Both the position numbers and the translations under genes were made by a program. Below are positions 48,567-57,018 of a stretch of DNA of 64,000 nt, one piece after another. Every line of letters starts with the position of its first letter. The first letter of the stretch is position 1. A model generated the notes under the pieces. The model did not search any database. It saw only the letters and a program-made list of their open reading frames with translations, and had not been told where the DNA came from. The stretch comes from an uncultured Pelagibacteraceae bacterium (GTDB lineage Bacteria > Pseudomonadota > Alphaproteobacteria > Pelagibacterales > Pelagibacteraceae), in assembly GCA_902619495.1 (NCBI GenBank), contig CACNEM010000002.1, forward strand, positions 1 through 64,000, read 5' to 3'.

Positions 48567-49571
48567 ATGAAAAAAATGATGTCATTGATTTCAGCGGTAC
48601 TAGTAATGTTTGCTTTTTCAAGCCCCATTACATCAATCGCTAAATCAGCAGAGTTCTTTACAATAGGAACAGGCGGACCTACTGGAGTTTATTTCCAAAC
48701 AGGTAACGCTATTTGTAAAATGTTACATAAATCAGCAATAAGTGCTGACCATGGTAGAAAAAAAGGTACAGCTAAAGCTTACAGATGTACTGCACCTTCA
48801 ACAGGTGGATCAAACTACAATATTGGACAAATCAAAGATGGTGAGTTTCAATTTGGTGTTGCTCAGTCAGACTGGCAGTATCATGCTTACAACGGTTCAA
48901 GCAAATGGGAAGGAAAACAGTTCAGCGACTTGAGAGCTGTATTTTCTGTTCACAACGAACCTTTCCAAATATGGGCAAGTAAAAAATCTGGAATTAAAAA
49001 TTTCAAAGGCCTAAAAGGAAAAACAGTAAACATTGGTAACCCGGGTTCTGGTCAAAGAGGAACAATGGAAGAATTAATGAAGGCTATGGGTGCAGATATG
49101 AGTATGTTCAAAGCAACTACTGAACTTACTTCTTCTGAGCAAGTAAAAGCTCTTTGTGACGGTAAAATAGATGCGTTTGGTTATTCTGTAGGATTTCCAA
49201 ATGGAGCTATGGAGCAAGCAGCTACTTGTAAAGCAAAAGCTAGCCCAATTAATTTAACAGGTGCACCAGTTCAAGGTTTAATTGATGGAGCAGACTATTA
49301 TGCTAAAGCAGTTATTCCAAAAGGAACTTACTCAAATCAGAAAAAAGACGCTACAACATTTGGTGTAAAAGCTACTGTTGTAACAAGTGCTAATGTTTCT
49401 GAAGAGCTTGTATACTTAGTAACAAAAGCGGTAATGGAAAACTTTGATGATTTCAGAGCTCAACATCCTGCTTTTGGACCATTGGAAAAGAAAAACATGA
49501 TAGCTGATGGTTTATCAGCTCCGTTACATCCAGGTGCAATTAAGTACTACAAAGAAGCTGGATTAATGTAA
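48567..49571 (+). CDS. TAXI-family TRAP transporter solute-binding protein
   Basis: A periplasmic substrate receptor of 334 residues. A signal peptide is at about 1-27 (MMSLISAVLVMFAFSSPITS). The TAXI family start FFTIGTGGPTGVYFQTGNAI follows, then VNIGNPGSGQRGTMEELM and DAFGYSVGFPNGAM. TAXI receptors bind glutamate, 2-oxoglutarate or other organic acids; the ligand is unknown. The strong ribosome-binding site and the terminator between it and the permease gene would make more receptor than permease, as expected for binding-protein transport. Confidence 0.92.
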   Translation: MKKMMSLISAVLVMFAFSSPITSIAKSAEFFTIGTGGPTGVYFQTGNAICKMLHKSAISADHGRKKGTAKAYRCTAPSTGGSNYNIGQIKDGEFQFGVAQSDWQYHAYNGSSKWEGKQFSDLRAVFSVHNEPFQIWASKKSGIKNFKGLKGKTVNIGNPGSGQRGTMEELMKAMGADMSMFKATTELTSSEQVKALCDGKIDAFGYSVGFPNGAMEQAATCKAKASPINLTGAPVQGLIDGADYYAKAVIPKGTYSNQKKDATTFGVKATVVTSANVSEELVYLVTKAVMENFDDFRAQHPAFGPLEKKNMIADGLSAPLHPGAIKYYKEAGLM

Positions 49572-49591
49572 TTCAACTTTATAGTTAAATT

Positions 49592-49626
49592 AAAAAAGGC
49601 CCAATATTTTTTGGGCCTTTTTTTTT
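49592..49626 (+). terminator. Intrinsic terminator between TRAP receptor and permease genes
   Basis: AAAAAAGGCCCAA (49592-49604) pairs with TTGGGCCTTTTTT (from 49611) and continues in T. The hairpin lies in the 77-base gap between two genes expected to be one operon, so it probably acts as a partial terminator; a separate promoter for the permease is not obvious. Confidence 0.85.
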
Positions 49627-49648
49627 AGAATAAGGTATCTTAGCTAAA

Positions 49649-51985
49649 ATGAATCAAAACATTCAAAGTAAGATAAAAGATAAAATACAAGAAGATATTT
49701 CTCCAACTCGAAATTTATCTGGCATTCATTTAAAAATAGTTTTTGGAATTGCCATTCTTTGGACATTTTTTCAACTTTGGTATGCCTCTCCTTTTCCTTT
49801 TTGGTTTAACTTTGGAATGTTCAAAGGTTTACCCGCAAGAGCTATTCATCTTGGTTTTGCTTTAACTTTAGCTTTTTTAATTTTTCCGGCAGTTAGAGGA
49901 AAAAAGATTTCAGTAATTGATATTATCATTAGTATTACAGGGGCATTAAGTTGCTTATATATCTATTTTTTTTATGATGATTTAGTAAATAGAGGCGGCA
50001 TCCTTTTAGTAAAAGAAATATTTGGTTTTAAAGTTCCAATTGAACTTATAATTGGGGCCATAGGTATATTAATTTTATTAGAGGCAACTAGACGAGCTAT
50101 AGGCTTGCCTTTAGTTATAATTGCAGTCTGTTTCCTTTTATTTTCTTATTTTGGAAAATATGCTCCTGATATTATTTCTCACGGCGGACTTTCTGTAAAA
50201 AGACTAGTAGGATTTCAATGGTTTGATCAAGAAGCAATATTTGGAATTCCAATAGGAGTTTCAGTTGATTTTATATTTTTATTCGTGCTCTTTGGAGCTT
50301 TGTTAGAAACTGCTGGTGGAGGAAAGTATTTTTTAGATTTAGCTTTTGCAATGGTTGGGAAAATGCGAGGAGGTCCAGCTAAAGCTGCAATTCTGGGATC
50401 TGGAATGACTGGTATGATTTCAGGTTCTTCGATTGCAAACACTGTAACAACTGGAACATTTACTATTCCCATAATGAAAAAAACAGGTTTCTCTCAAGAG
50501 AAAGCAGGAGCAATTGAAGTTTCTTCTTCTGTTAATGGACAAATAATGCCTCCAGTTATGGGAGCCGCAGCTTTTGTAATGGCAAGTTTTATAGGTGTTA
50601 CTTATTTTGAAGTTGTAAAACATGCTTTTTTACCAGCAATAATTTCCTATATCGCTTTATTTTACATCTCTCATTTAGAGGCCCTTAAATTAGGATTAAA
50701 AGGAATGGATGATGCTGATGTTCCTCATTTAAAGAAAACTTTTTTATCTGGTTTACATTTTTTAATACCCATTTTTGTTTTAATTTTTTTACTTGTTTAC
50801 ATGAGATATACAGCAGGTTTTTCAATCTTTTACGCAACGTTATCTTTAATATTAGTAAACTTAGTAAGTCGTATAATAAAAAATCCAGATTTAAAAACTG
50901 GTTTAATTGATTGGTATAATCAAACAATAGTTGGTCTTCAAAAAGGTGCTATTAATATGGTGGGAGTAGGGATTGCAATTGCTACAGCAGGAATAATCGT
51001 AGGGGCAGTAGGGTCAACAGGGTTGAGTACTAATTTAATTATAGTCATTGAAACGATAGCAAGAGACAATGTAATAATTTTAATATTATTAACAATTATT
51101 CTTTGTTTGCTACTTGGAATGGGTCTTCCAACTACTGCAAACTATGTAGTTGTAGCATCTTTAATGGCTACAGTTTTGGTTGATGTTGGCAATGCTTCAG
51201 GATTTATTTTTCCACTAATCGCAGTTCATTTGTTTGTATTTTATTTTGGTTTAATGGCAGATGTAACACCTCCAGTCGGTTTGGCCTCTTATGCAGCAGC
51301 CGCAATTTCTGGCGGTGACCCTTTAAGAACAGGACTTCAAGCTATTTGGTACAGTTTGAGAACTGGAATTTTACCGATTGTCTTTTTGTTTAATCACGAG
51401 CTGTTATTGATTGGAGTAGATAGTATCTGGCAAGCTTTATTAGTAATAGCTACTTCATTAATCGGAATTTTAGTGTTTACTGCTGCTACTCAACAATGGT
51501 TTATAAATAGGTTAAGATGGTATGAGATCATAGCTTTTTTAATAATATCTTTATCTTTTCTAGCTCCAGATTATGTTTTAGGTAAATTCTATCCTAAATT
51601 TAATGAGCAAAAACTTTCGGCGGAAAGTATTCAAAATTTATCTTTTGACCCTTCAAAAGAGGTTCATATTAAAGTAACTCGAGTTACTGAATATGGAGAA
51701 AGGTATAAATTATTTGTTATCGATAAAGGTAAATTTGAAAACAATTATAACTTAGAAGAATATGGTGTGACTTTAACAGACCTGAATGATCAATTAACTG
51801 TAGATAAATTAAACTGGAAAGGGGAAGCAAAAAAATCTGGTATTCAAATGGGCGATATTATAAGTAATTTTAAAATTGAAAACCCAGACAGGCCAAACAA
51901 AGCAATAATTTATCCTTTTGCACTACTGTTTTTATTATTTTTTGGATATATAAATTTTAGATCTGGAAAACTATCTCCAAATTAA
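49649..51985 (+). CDS. TRAP transporter permease, fused 4TM/12TM, with C-terminal DUF3394-like domain
   Basis: The 778-residue membrane protein fuses the small and large TRAP permease subunits. It has an N-terminal four-helix part, then the 12-helix domain with GSGMTGMISGSSIANTVTTG (about 250-269), VNGQIMPPVMGAAAFVMA and LLGMGLPTTANYVVVASL, typical of the TAXI-linked type. The last 110 or so residues contain SGIQMGDIISNFKIENPDRP followed by a final helix, which I take for the DUF3394 domain often found there. It pairs with the TAXI receptor upstream, importing an organic acid with sodium or proton. Confidence 0.92.
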   Translation: MNQNIQSKIKDKIQEDISPTRNLSGIHLKIVFGIAILWTFFQLWYASPFPFWFNFGMFKGLPARAIHLGFALTLAFLIFPAVRGKKISVIDIIISITGALSCLYIYFFYDDLVNRGGILLVKEIFGFKVPIELIIGAIGILILLEATRRAIGLPLVIIAVCFLLFSYFGKYAPDIISHGGLSVKRLVGFQWFDQEAIFGIPIGVSVDFIFLFVLFGALLETAGGGKYFLDLAFAMVGKMRGGPAKAAILGSGMTGMISGSSIANTVTTGTFTIPIMKKTGFSQEKAGAIEVSSSVNGQIMPPVMGAAAFVMASFIGVTYFEVVKHAFLPAIISYIALFYISHLEALKLGLKGMDDADVPHLKKTFLSGLHFLIPIFVLIFLLVYMRYTAGFSIFYATLSLILVNLVSRIIKNPDLKTGLIDWYNQTIVGLQKGAINMVGVGIAIATAGIIVGAVGSTGLSTNLIIVIETIARDNVIILILLTIILCLLLGMGLPTTANYVVVASLMATVLVDVGNASGFIFPLIAVHLFVFYFGLMADVTPPVGLASYAAAAISGGDPLRTGLQAIWYSLRTGILPIVFLFNHELLLIGVDSIWQALLVIATSLIGILVFTAATQQWFINRLRWYEIIAFLIISLSFLAPDYVLGKFYPKFNEQKLSAESIQNLSFDPSKEVHIKVTRVTEYGERYKLFVIDKGKFENNYNLEEYGVTLTDLNDQLTVDKLNWKGEAKKSGIQMGDIISNFKIENPDRPNKAIIYPFALLFLLFFGYINFRSGKLSPN

Positions 51986-52017
51986 AATTTACTAATTTTC
52001 TTACCTTTAAAATAAGA

Positions 52018-52074
52018 TTAATTAACTATTGCGTAAAGAACAGCTACAACTATTAAAATTTCCCAACCTGACAT
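52018..52074 (-). CDS. Possible 18-residue hydrophobic peptide
   Basis: The ORF reads MSGWEILIVVAVLYAIVN, a single short hydrophobic helix. AGGGGGT lies 7 bases before the ATG, an unusually G-rich match to a ribosome-binding site in this AT-rich DNA. Against it, the start codon and ribosome site overlap the -35 box and spacer of the plus-strand promoter. No family is recognised. Confidence 0.3.
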   Translation of the reverse strand: MSGWEILIVVAVLYAIVN

Positions 52075-52095
52075 TTAATTACCCCCTGTTATAAT
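52068..52095 (+). promoter_or_regulatory. Strong candidate sigma-70 promoter before the 49-residue ORF
   Basis: CTGACA (52068-52073, 5/6) and TATAAT (52090-52095, perfect) are spaced by 16 bases. Transcription would start about 20 bases before the ATG at 52122. Confidence 0.6.
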
Positions 52096-52121
52096 GATTA
52101 ATAATTTTTTTTGTTAGAATT

Positions 52122-52271
52122 ATGATTAAGTGGTTGTATTTGTTGTTTTGTAAAGCTGGTATCCACAGATATGAAAAAATCGATATTAGTTATAGTTTTG
52201 GGGCAGGAGGCTCAACTGAGACGATAAAATGTAAGGATTGCGGAATTAAAAAAATTAGACGAAAAAATTGA
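52122..52271 (+). CDS. 49-residue possible zinc-ribbon protein
   Basis: The small ORF begins MIKWLYLLFCKAGIHRYEK and ends with TIKCKDCGIKKIRRKN. One Cys and one His in the first 15 residues and a CxxC near the end (Cys37, Cys40) could make a zinc site, as in short phage-type DUF1660-like proteins. That resemblance is only by pattern. The promoter upstream is good; the ribosome site is weak. It precedes the cysteine-rich secreted protein gene by 58 bases. Confidence 0.5.
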   Translation: MIKWLYLLFCKAGIHRYEKIDISYSFGAGGSTETIKCKDCGIKKIRRKN

Positions 52272-52329
52272 AATCAGCTAAGTAAGAAAACCGCAGTGAA
52301 ACTTACTTGAAAATAATTTAATTTAATCC

Positions 52330-53028
52330 ATGAAATTTTTTCTAAAAGTATTATTTTTAATATTAATTAACTTCTCATCATTAACAGCAGAAGTAAATTT
52401 TCAACAAAAAAAATTTTATTATGAAAACCTTGTTAAAAACTGGTCTAAAATATTTCCAGACAGCAACAGGAATGCTGCAGGTCCAAGGTTTTTCAAATAT
52501 TTAATAGATCAAGACTTAACTTATGAAGAGTTTAAAGAATATAATAAATTTTATTGTCCTGTTTCAGGTTCTTTAATCAATCCTGGAGAAAAACCTGACT
52601 ATATTTATGTTAAGGAGTTAAGAACGCAAAAAAATATTTGTGGAGAGCTTTATAGATGTTGTTGGCCATGTTCTTGTGATCTAATGAATTATACAAAAGT
52701 TAAAAAAATTAAACACAAGTTTAAAGATGGTTCTAAAAAAATTGATGTTTTACTAATTAACAATCCTTGTTCAAAAAAAGATTTTCCTAAGGAAGTAAAT
52801 AGAAACTATTTTTGTAAAAATCAAAGACTAAATGATGATGAAGTATTTATAGTCGACGGTAAACTTGCAATAGGTCTTTTCTATGAAGCCAAAAAATGCC
52901 AAAAAGCTGATATTAAAAAGATAGAAGCTAATGAAATTACAGGCAGATTTTGTGCTTTTAAAAACGATATTCCGTTAGAAGAAATGAATATTGGTATGGG
53001 TGATATTTTTATTAAGATGGCGAGATAG
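52330..53028 (+). CDS. Secreted cysteine-rich protein, unrecognised
   Basis: The 232-residue protein has a cleavable signal peptide (about 1-20, MKFFLKVLFLILINFSSLTA). The mature part has ten cysteines, with a dense cluster ICGELYRCCWPCSCDLMNY (about 103-121) and a preceding FYCPVSGSLINPG. Further cysteines are in NNPCSK, YFCKN, KKCQ and RFCAF. I cannot name a family; metal binding or disulfide cross-linking in the periplasm is possible. The end overlaps the convergent FG-GAP gene by 17 bases. Confidence 0.8.
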   Translation: MKFFLKVLFLILINFSSLTAEVNFQQKKFYYENLVKNWSKIFPDSNRNAAGPRFFKYLIDQDLTYEEFKEYNKFYCPVSGSLINPGEKPDYIYVKELRTQKNICGELYRCCWPCSCDLMNYTKVKKIKHKFKDGSKKIDVLLINNPCSKKDFPKEVNRNYFCKNQRLNDDEVFIVDGKLAIGLFYEAKKCQKADIKKIEANEITGRFCAFKNDIPLEEMNIGMGDIFIKMAR

Positions 53029-54463
53029 TCATATTGCTTTGTTTGAAAATATAAGTCTTCCCTGTTTCTTTTATTTTATAATTATTTGTTTTTCCGTTTG
53101 TCCATTTAATTTGTACTTCAAAGTCTTTTTCACCATTTCTAATTCCATAATGGGCAACAGGTTCCATTTGGCATAGATATCCTGAACCAGAGTCTATTGT
53201 TTTAGAATGTTTTCTTAAATTAGATGTTAGTGTCACTGTTGCTCCTCTAGCTGGAGCCCCATTTTTATTCAAAGCTTTTATTCTTAAATAATTCTTATCT
53301 TTTTTTACGTTTGCTTTGTAAAGTGTAAGTATTTGATTTCCTGTTTCTCCGTGGGCGATCAATAATTCTAAAATTCCGTCTTTATCAATGTCCGCTACAG
53401 CAGCACCAGTTCCAAGACCATTTGCTTCAGAGTTAGAAGTGATGTCTATTTCCTCTAATTTCCCATTTTCCTTAATTTTAAATAATTTATTTGCTTCGCC
53501 TATATTATTAAGAAATATTTCATCATATCCATCATTATCAAAATCAGCTGAGATAACCGTTCGAATTTTAGATGGCCTTTTAAAATTGCTATCGGCAATG
53601 TCTTTAAAAGAGTTTTCTTTCTTTATAAAAATACGGTGTTCTCCATCCCAATTTCCACTAACAATATCTAATTGACCTCTGTACAAAATATCACTTAACG
53701 CAGTTCCTCTTCCATTTTCATAAGGATCTAAAACATTGTACCCTGATGCCACATCATAAAAAGTACCATCAACGTTTTTGTACAAAAAGTTAACACCTCT
53801 TTCATTAGCTGCGAAAATATCAATATTGTTTGATAATATATGTCCAGCAACAACTGCTCTTCCCCCAGTAATTTTATCCAAGCCGAACTCTGCTGCCCTA
53901 TCTTTTATTCTTCCCTTAAACTTTTCATAAAATCTTGTTGGGCCACCATAATTAGCAACATAAATACCATATTTTCCATTTCCGTTTCTATCAACACAAA
54001 CAACGGAACGACCAGCTGTAAAGTTTAAATCTTTTTGATTCTTCCTTTGTTCAAAAATATCAAAAAATTTTGTATTTTTTAGATCTATTAATCGGTCGGA
54101 ATATTTTTTTTCACCACTATAAGTATCAGTATTTAAAAAATAAATCTCTTCGTACCCATCAGAATCAATATCACAAGCAGCTACACCAATAGTAAAACTT
54201 CTTTTATCTGCAAATTTAGTATCATTTACAATATTAATTAGTTTATTATTTTTGTATGACAATCCTAAATTTTCACTTCCAAAGCCAGCTACTATAAATT
54301 CATAAGTGCCGTTGTTATCAACATCAGCTACAGAAATACCATATCTAAGACTTTCGTAGTTGTTATCTATTAAATCTGTAATATTTTTAAAAAAATTTGC
54401 GGATGCACTTTTAATTGAAATAAAAATAAATAAAATTGAAACGAGGACAGTTTTTGATTTCAT
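53012..54463 (-). CDS. Secreted FG-GAP/VCBS repeat protein with ASPIC/UnbV C-terminal domain
   Basis: The 483-residue protein has a signal peptide (about 1-22) and at least five calcium-loop repeats: DVDNNGTYEF, DIDSDGYEEI, DRNGNGKYGI, DFDNDGYDEI and DIDKDGILEL. These are FG-GAP/integrin-type beta-propeller repeats. The C-terminal portion NKNGAPARGATVTLTSNL and SGSGYLCQMEPVAHYGI is the ASPIC/UnbV domain, as in CRTAC1-like proteins. The protein is likely periplasmic or surface exposed and calcium-bound; its ligand is unknown. Confidence 0.88.
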   Translation of the reverse strand: MKSKTVLVSILFIFISIKSASANFFKNITDLIDNNYESLRYGISVADVDNNGTYEFIVAGFGSENLGLSYKNNKLINIVNDTKFADKRSFTIGVAACDIDSDGYEEIYFLNTDTYSGEKKYSDRLIDLKNTKFFDIFEQRKNQKDLNFTAGRSVVCVDRNGNGKYGIYVANYGGPTRFYEKFKGRIKDRAAEFGLDKITGGRAVVAGHILSNNIDIFAANERGVNFLYKNVDGTFYDVASGYNVLDPYENGRGTALSDILYRGQLDIVSGNWDGEHRIFIKKENSFKDIADSNFKRPSKIRTVISADFDNDGYDEIFLNNIGEANKLFKIKENGKLEEIDITSNSEANGLGTGAAVADIDKDGILELLIAHGETGNQILTLYKANVKKDKNYLRIKALNKNGAPARGATVTLTSNLRKHSKTIDSGSGYLCQMEPVAHYGIRNGEKDFEVQIKWTNGKTNNYKIKETGKTYIFKQSNMTISPS

Positions 54464-54469
54464 TAAATA

Positions 54470-54862
54470 CTATTGTAGTATTTTCCAAGTACCACTTGCA
54501 GAGGCAACTATGTCGCTTGAATTAAAAATTTCACAAGAAATAAAAACCAGTGTTTTAGTTTTTTTTAATATTTTCACTTTCCCAATAAGTTTATCACCAA
54601 GTTGGCCTACTGAGATAAATTTCATATCCAAATTTATTGTTACACATCGCTTGTCCCCAGCAACTCTGTGAGCAGCCGTTCCCATACCAGTATCTGCTAT
54701 AGTGGAGAGAAAACCACCATGTGCAATTTTTCCAGTGTTTAAATGTATTTCTTTAACTTCTACTGTAAACTCATATTGAGTATCGCTAATTTTTTTTAGC
54801 TCTAACCCGCCAAGATGTTTCATAAACCCTTGATTAGACTCGTCCATACTTTTTTTTATCAT
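54470..54862 (-). CDS. Hotdog-fold thioesterase, PaaI type
   Basis: The 130-residue protein has the hotdog helix region NTGKIAHGGFLSTIADTGMG (about 41-60), with HGG and the acidic residue in DTG as in PaaI-type acyl-CoA thioesterases, and the strand CVTINLDMKFIS. The acyl substrate is unknown. The frame opens at 54862, overlapping the EamA gene by 29 bases; a second ATG at 54847 would shorten this overlap. Confidence 0.85.
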   Translation of the reverse strand: MIKKSMDESNQGFMKHLGGLELKKISDTQYEFTVEVKEIHLNTGKIAHGGFLSTIADTGMGTAAHRVAGDKRCVTINLDMKFISVGQLGDKLIGKVKILKKTKTLVFISCEIFNSSDIVASASGTWKILQ

Positions 54863-55733
54863 ATAACGGAGCTAATTGTGAAAAAATAACTGCAAATAAA
54901 ATAAGAATTATTCCTATAATTTTTATTTCGTTAAGAAACTGGCTTAAAATTATCCATCCGAAAATTGAAGCGAATACACCTTCAAGAGAAAATATAATAG
55001 CTACAGGCGCTGGAGAAAGATTTTGTTGTCCGTAAATTTGAAGAAGAAAGGCTACTCCACTCGAGAGAATTCCAGCGTATAACATCTCTTTTCCATCTAA
55101 AACCATATTTGAAAATTTAACGCTTTCAAAAACAAAAGCTGGGATCAGTGCAAATATAGATGCAATTAAGCATTGAAGACATGCAATAGTAATTGGATAA
55201 TTAAATATTCTCAAAAATTTTGAAATAAAAACTATATGGAACGCCCAAAATAATGCATTAAAAATTGCAATACTATCTCCTATTCTTACTTGAATATTAT
55301 CGAACTCAGTTAAAAGTATACCTCCAAATAAACAAATAATAATAGACAGCCAAACAGATTTATGAATATTTTTTGAAAAAAAGTAGTAAGCAACAAATGG
55401 AACTAAAATTACATAAAAAATTGTAAACACTGCTGTATTAGCTACATCTGTATAAATTAGGGCATACTGCTGTAAAACATTACCCATTGAAAGAAGAAAT
55501 CCAATGAGCAATAGATTTAAAATATTAATTTTTTTAAAAATTATTGAATTAACCTTTTTATATTCGAAAATAAATAAAAATGGGATTAGCGTAAGAAATC
55601 CAAGAAAGAGCCTGCCGAAAGTAAAAGTAAATGGTCCATTATAATCCATTCCCATATCTTGAGCGACGAAAGCTGAACCCCAAATTAAAGAACAACTGAT
55701 AGCACAAATAAGAGAGAAAACTTTTTTATTCAT
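54834..55733 (-). CDS. EamA-family (DMT superfamily) transporter
   Basis: The 299-residue protein has about ten hydrophobic helices in two homologous halves, with the EamA start ISCSLIWGSAFVAQDMGMDY and the second repeat with SLEGVFASIFGWIILSQFLN. DMT exporters move amino acids, metabolites or drugs; substrate cannot be inferred. It is downstream of aceF by 23 bases and upstream of the thioesterase on the same strand. Confidence 0.88.
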   Translation of the reverse strand: MNKKVFSLICAISCSLIWGSAFVAQDMGMDYNGPFTFTFGRLFLGFLTLIPFLFIFEYKKVNSIIFKKINILNLLLIGFLLSMGNVLQQYALIYTDVANTAVFTIFYVILVPFVAYYFFSKNIHKSVWLSIIICLFGGILLTEFDNIQVRIGDSIAIFNALFWAFHIVFISKFLRIFNYPITIACLQCLIASIFALIPAFVFESVKFSNMVLDGKEMLYAGILSSGVAFLLQIYGQQNLSPAPVAIIFSLEGVFASIFGWIILSQFLNEIKIIGIILILFAVIFSQLAPLYDKKKYGRV

Positions 55734-55756
55734 GCCTTGTACTATTTTATAATTGA

Positions 55757-57016
55757 TTAAACGGCAAGTTTAAAAGCGAAGTCCTTGCCAAGACATTTCC
55801 CTAGATAAACGCAGAACCTAGCACCCTCCGCGCCGTCAATTATTCTATGATCGTATGAGAGTGAAATAGGTAAAATTTTTCTTGAAACAAACTTGTCATT
55901 AACTTTTACTAACCTGTCGAAACTTTTTCCGACTCCAAGTATTGCGACTTCAGGAGGATTTATAATTGGGGTAAAGAAAGTTCCTCCAATGCCACCCAAG
56001 CTTGATATCGTCATCGACCCGCCAAAAAATTCCTTTTTATCAATTTTTAAATCTCTACATAGTCTACTTGTTTTCCTTAAAGCACTTCCGATTTCTTTTA
56101 TGCTCATTTGATCAACATCTCTTATTTTAGGCACCATAAGACCGTGAGGAGTATCTACTGCAAAACCAACGTGAAAATATTTTTTATAAATGATTTTGTC
56201 GTTAACACTATCAATTGAAGCATTAAAATTTGGAAATTTCTTCAAAGCACTGACAAGTGCTTTTGCGATAAAAGCAAGAGGTGTCACTTTTATTTTCTCA
56301 CCAGTATAGTAATCATATAATGATGATCTAAATTGCTCCATTTCTGTTATATCAATTTCATCATGCTGTGTTACATGGGGAATTTCAGTCCAAGATCTTA
56401 CTAAGTGAGGACCAGATAATCTTTTAACTCTTGGTATATCTTTTAGTTCGATTTCACCAAACTCTTCGTGTGGGTACTCTTCTTTATGAACTTTCTTTTC
56501 TATTTTTCCACCGCTGACTGTAACCTGAGATCTTACAAAATTTTTTACATCTTCCTCGGAAACTCTACCACCTCTTTGAGAACCAGGTATTTCAACTACA
56601 TTGGCACCTAACTCTCTAGCAAATTTTCTAACTTTTGGACTAGCTGACTTACTACCTAATTGTGATGTAGGCGCTATAGGAATAATTTCCTTTGGTTTCT
56701 GGGGTTTGATCTCTTTTATTTCTGTCTTTTCTTCTTTTTTTTGCTCACTTACTGCTTCTTTTTTTTCCTCAGTAGCACTCTCTACATTCAGATTAAGAAT
56801 TAAGTCTCCTTTATTAACTTTATCGCCTACTTTAATATTTATTTTTTCAATAACTCCCTCGTGCGTTGATGGTACCTCAACACTCGATTTGTCACTTTCC
56901 AATGTAATAAGAGAATCATTTTTTTTTATTTGTTGACCCTCTTTGACTAGAACTTCAATAATCTCTACATCCTTGAAGTCACCCATATCTGGAACTAAAA
57001 TTTTTGTACTAGCCAT
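55757..57016 (-). CDS. aceF: Pyruvate dehydrogenase E2, dihydrolipoyl acetyltransferase
   Basis: E2 core of the pyruvate dehydrogenase complex. The 419 residues contain one lipoyl domain (lipoyl Lys43 in LESDKSSVEVPS), a linker rich in E/K/P, a peripheral subunit-binding domain (ASPKVRKFARELGANVVEI) and the catalytic core ending [22 protein letters not shown] and the GAEGARF ending are AceF-like of the gamma/beta-proteobacterial type. It follows aceE with 2 bases between. No E3 gene lies here. Confidence 0.95.
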   Translation of the reverse strand: MASTKILVPDMGDFKDVEIIEVLVKEGQQIKKNDSLITLESDKSSVEVPSTHEGVIEKINIKVGDKVNKGDLILNLNVESATEEKKEAVSEQKKEEKTEIKEIKPQKPKEIIPIAPTSQLGSKSASPKVRKFARELGANVVEIPGSQRGGRVSEEDVKNFVRSQVTVSGGKIEKKVHKEEYPHEEFGEIELKDIPRVKRLSGPHLVRSWTEIPHVTQHDEIDITEMEQFRSSLYDYYTGEKIKVTPLAFIAKALVSALKKFPNFNASIDSVNDKIIYKKYFHVGFAVDTPHGLMVPKIRDVDQMSIKEIGSALRKTSRLCRDLKIDKKEFFGGSMTISSLGGIGGTFFTPIINPPEVAILGVGKSFDRLVKVNDKFVSRKILPISLSYDHRIIDGAEGARFCVYLGKCLGKDFAFKLAV

Positions 57017-57018
57017 AT

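Larger units (their letters stand above)
51986..52329. other. Intergenic stretch between TRAP permease and secreted protein genes
   Basis: This 344-base gap contains one possible minus-strand microORF (52018-52074), a strong-looking plus-strand promoter (52068-52095), a 49-residue plus-strand ORF (52122-52271) and a 7-bp inverted repeat AAGTAAG/CTTACTT (52280-52308). No tRNA or known RNA motif is seen. Confidence 0.6.

Noticed and set aside
51986-52329. Possible noncoding RNA in the gap
   Set aside because: The only stem seen (52280-52308) is 7 bp and has no T-run; ORFs explain most of the gap.
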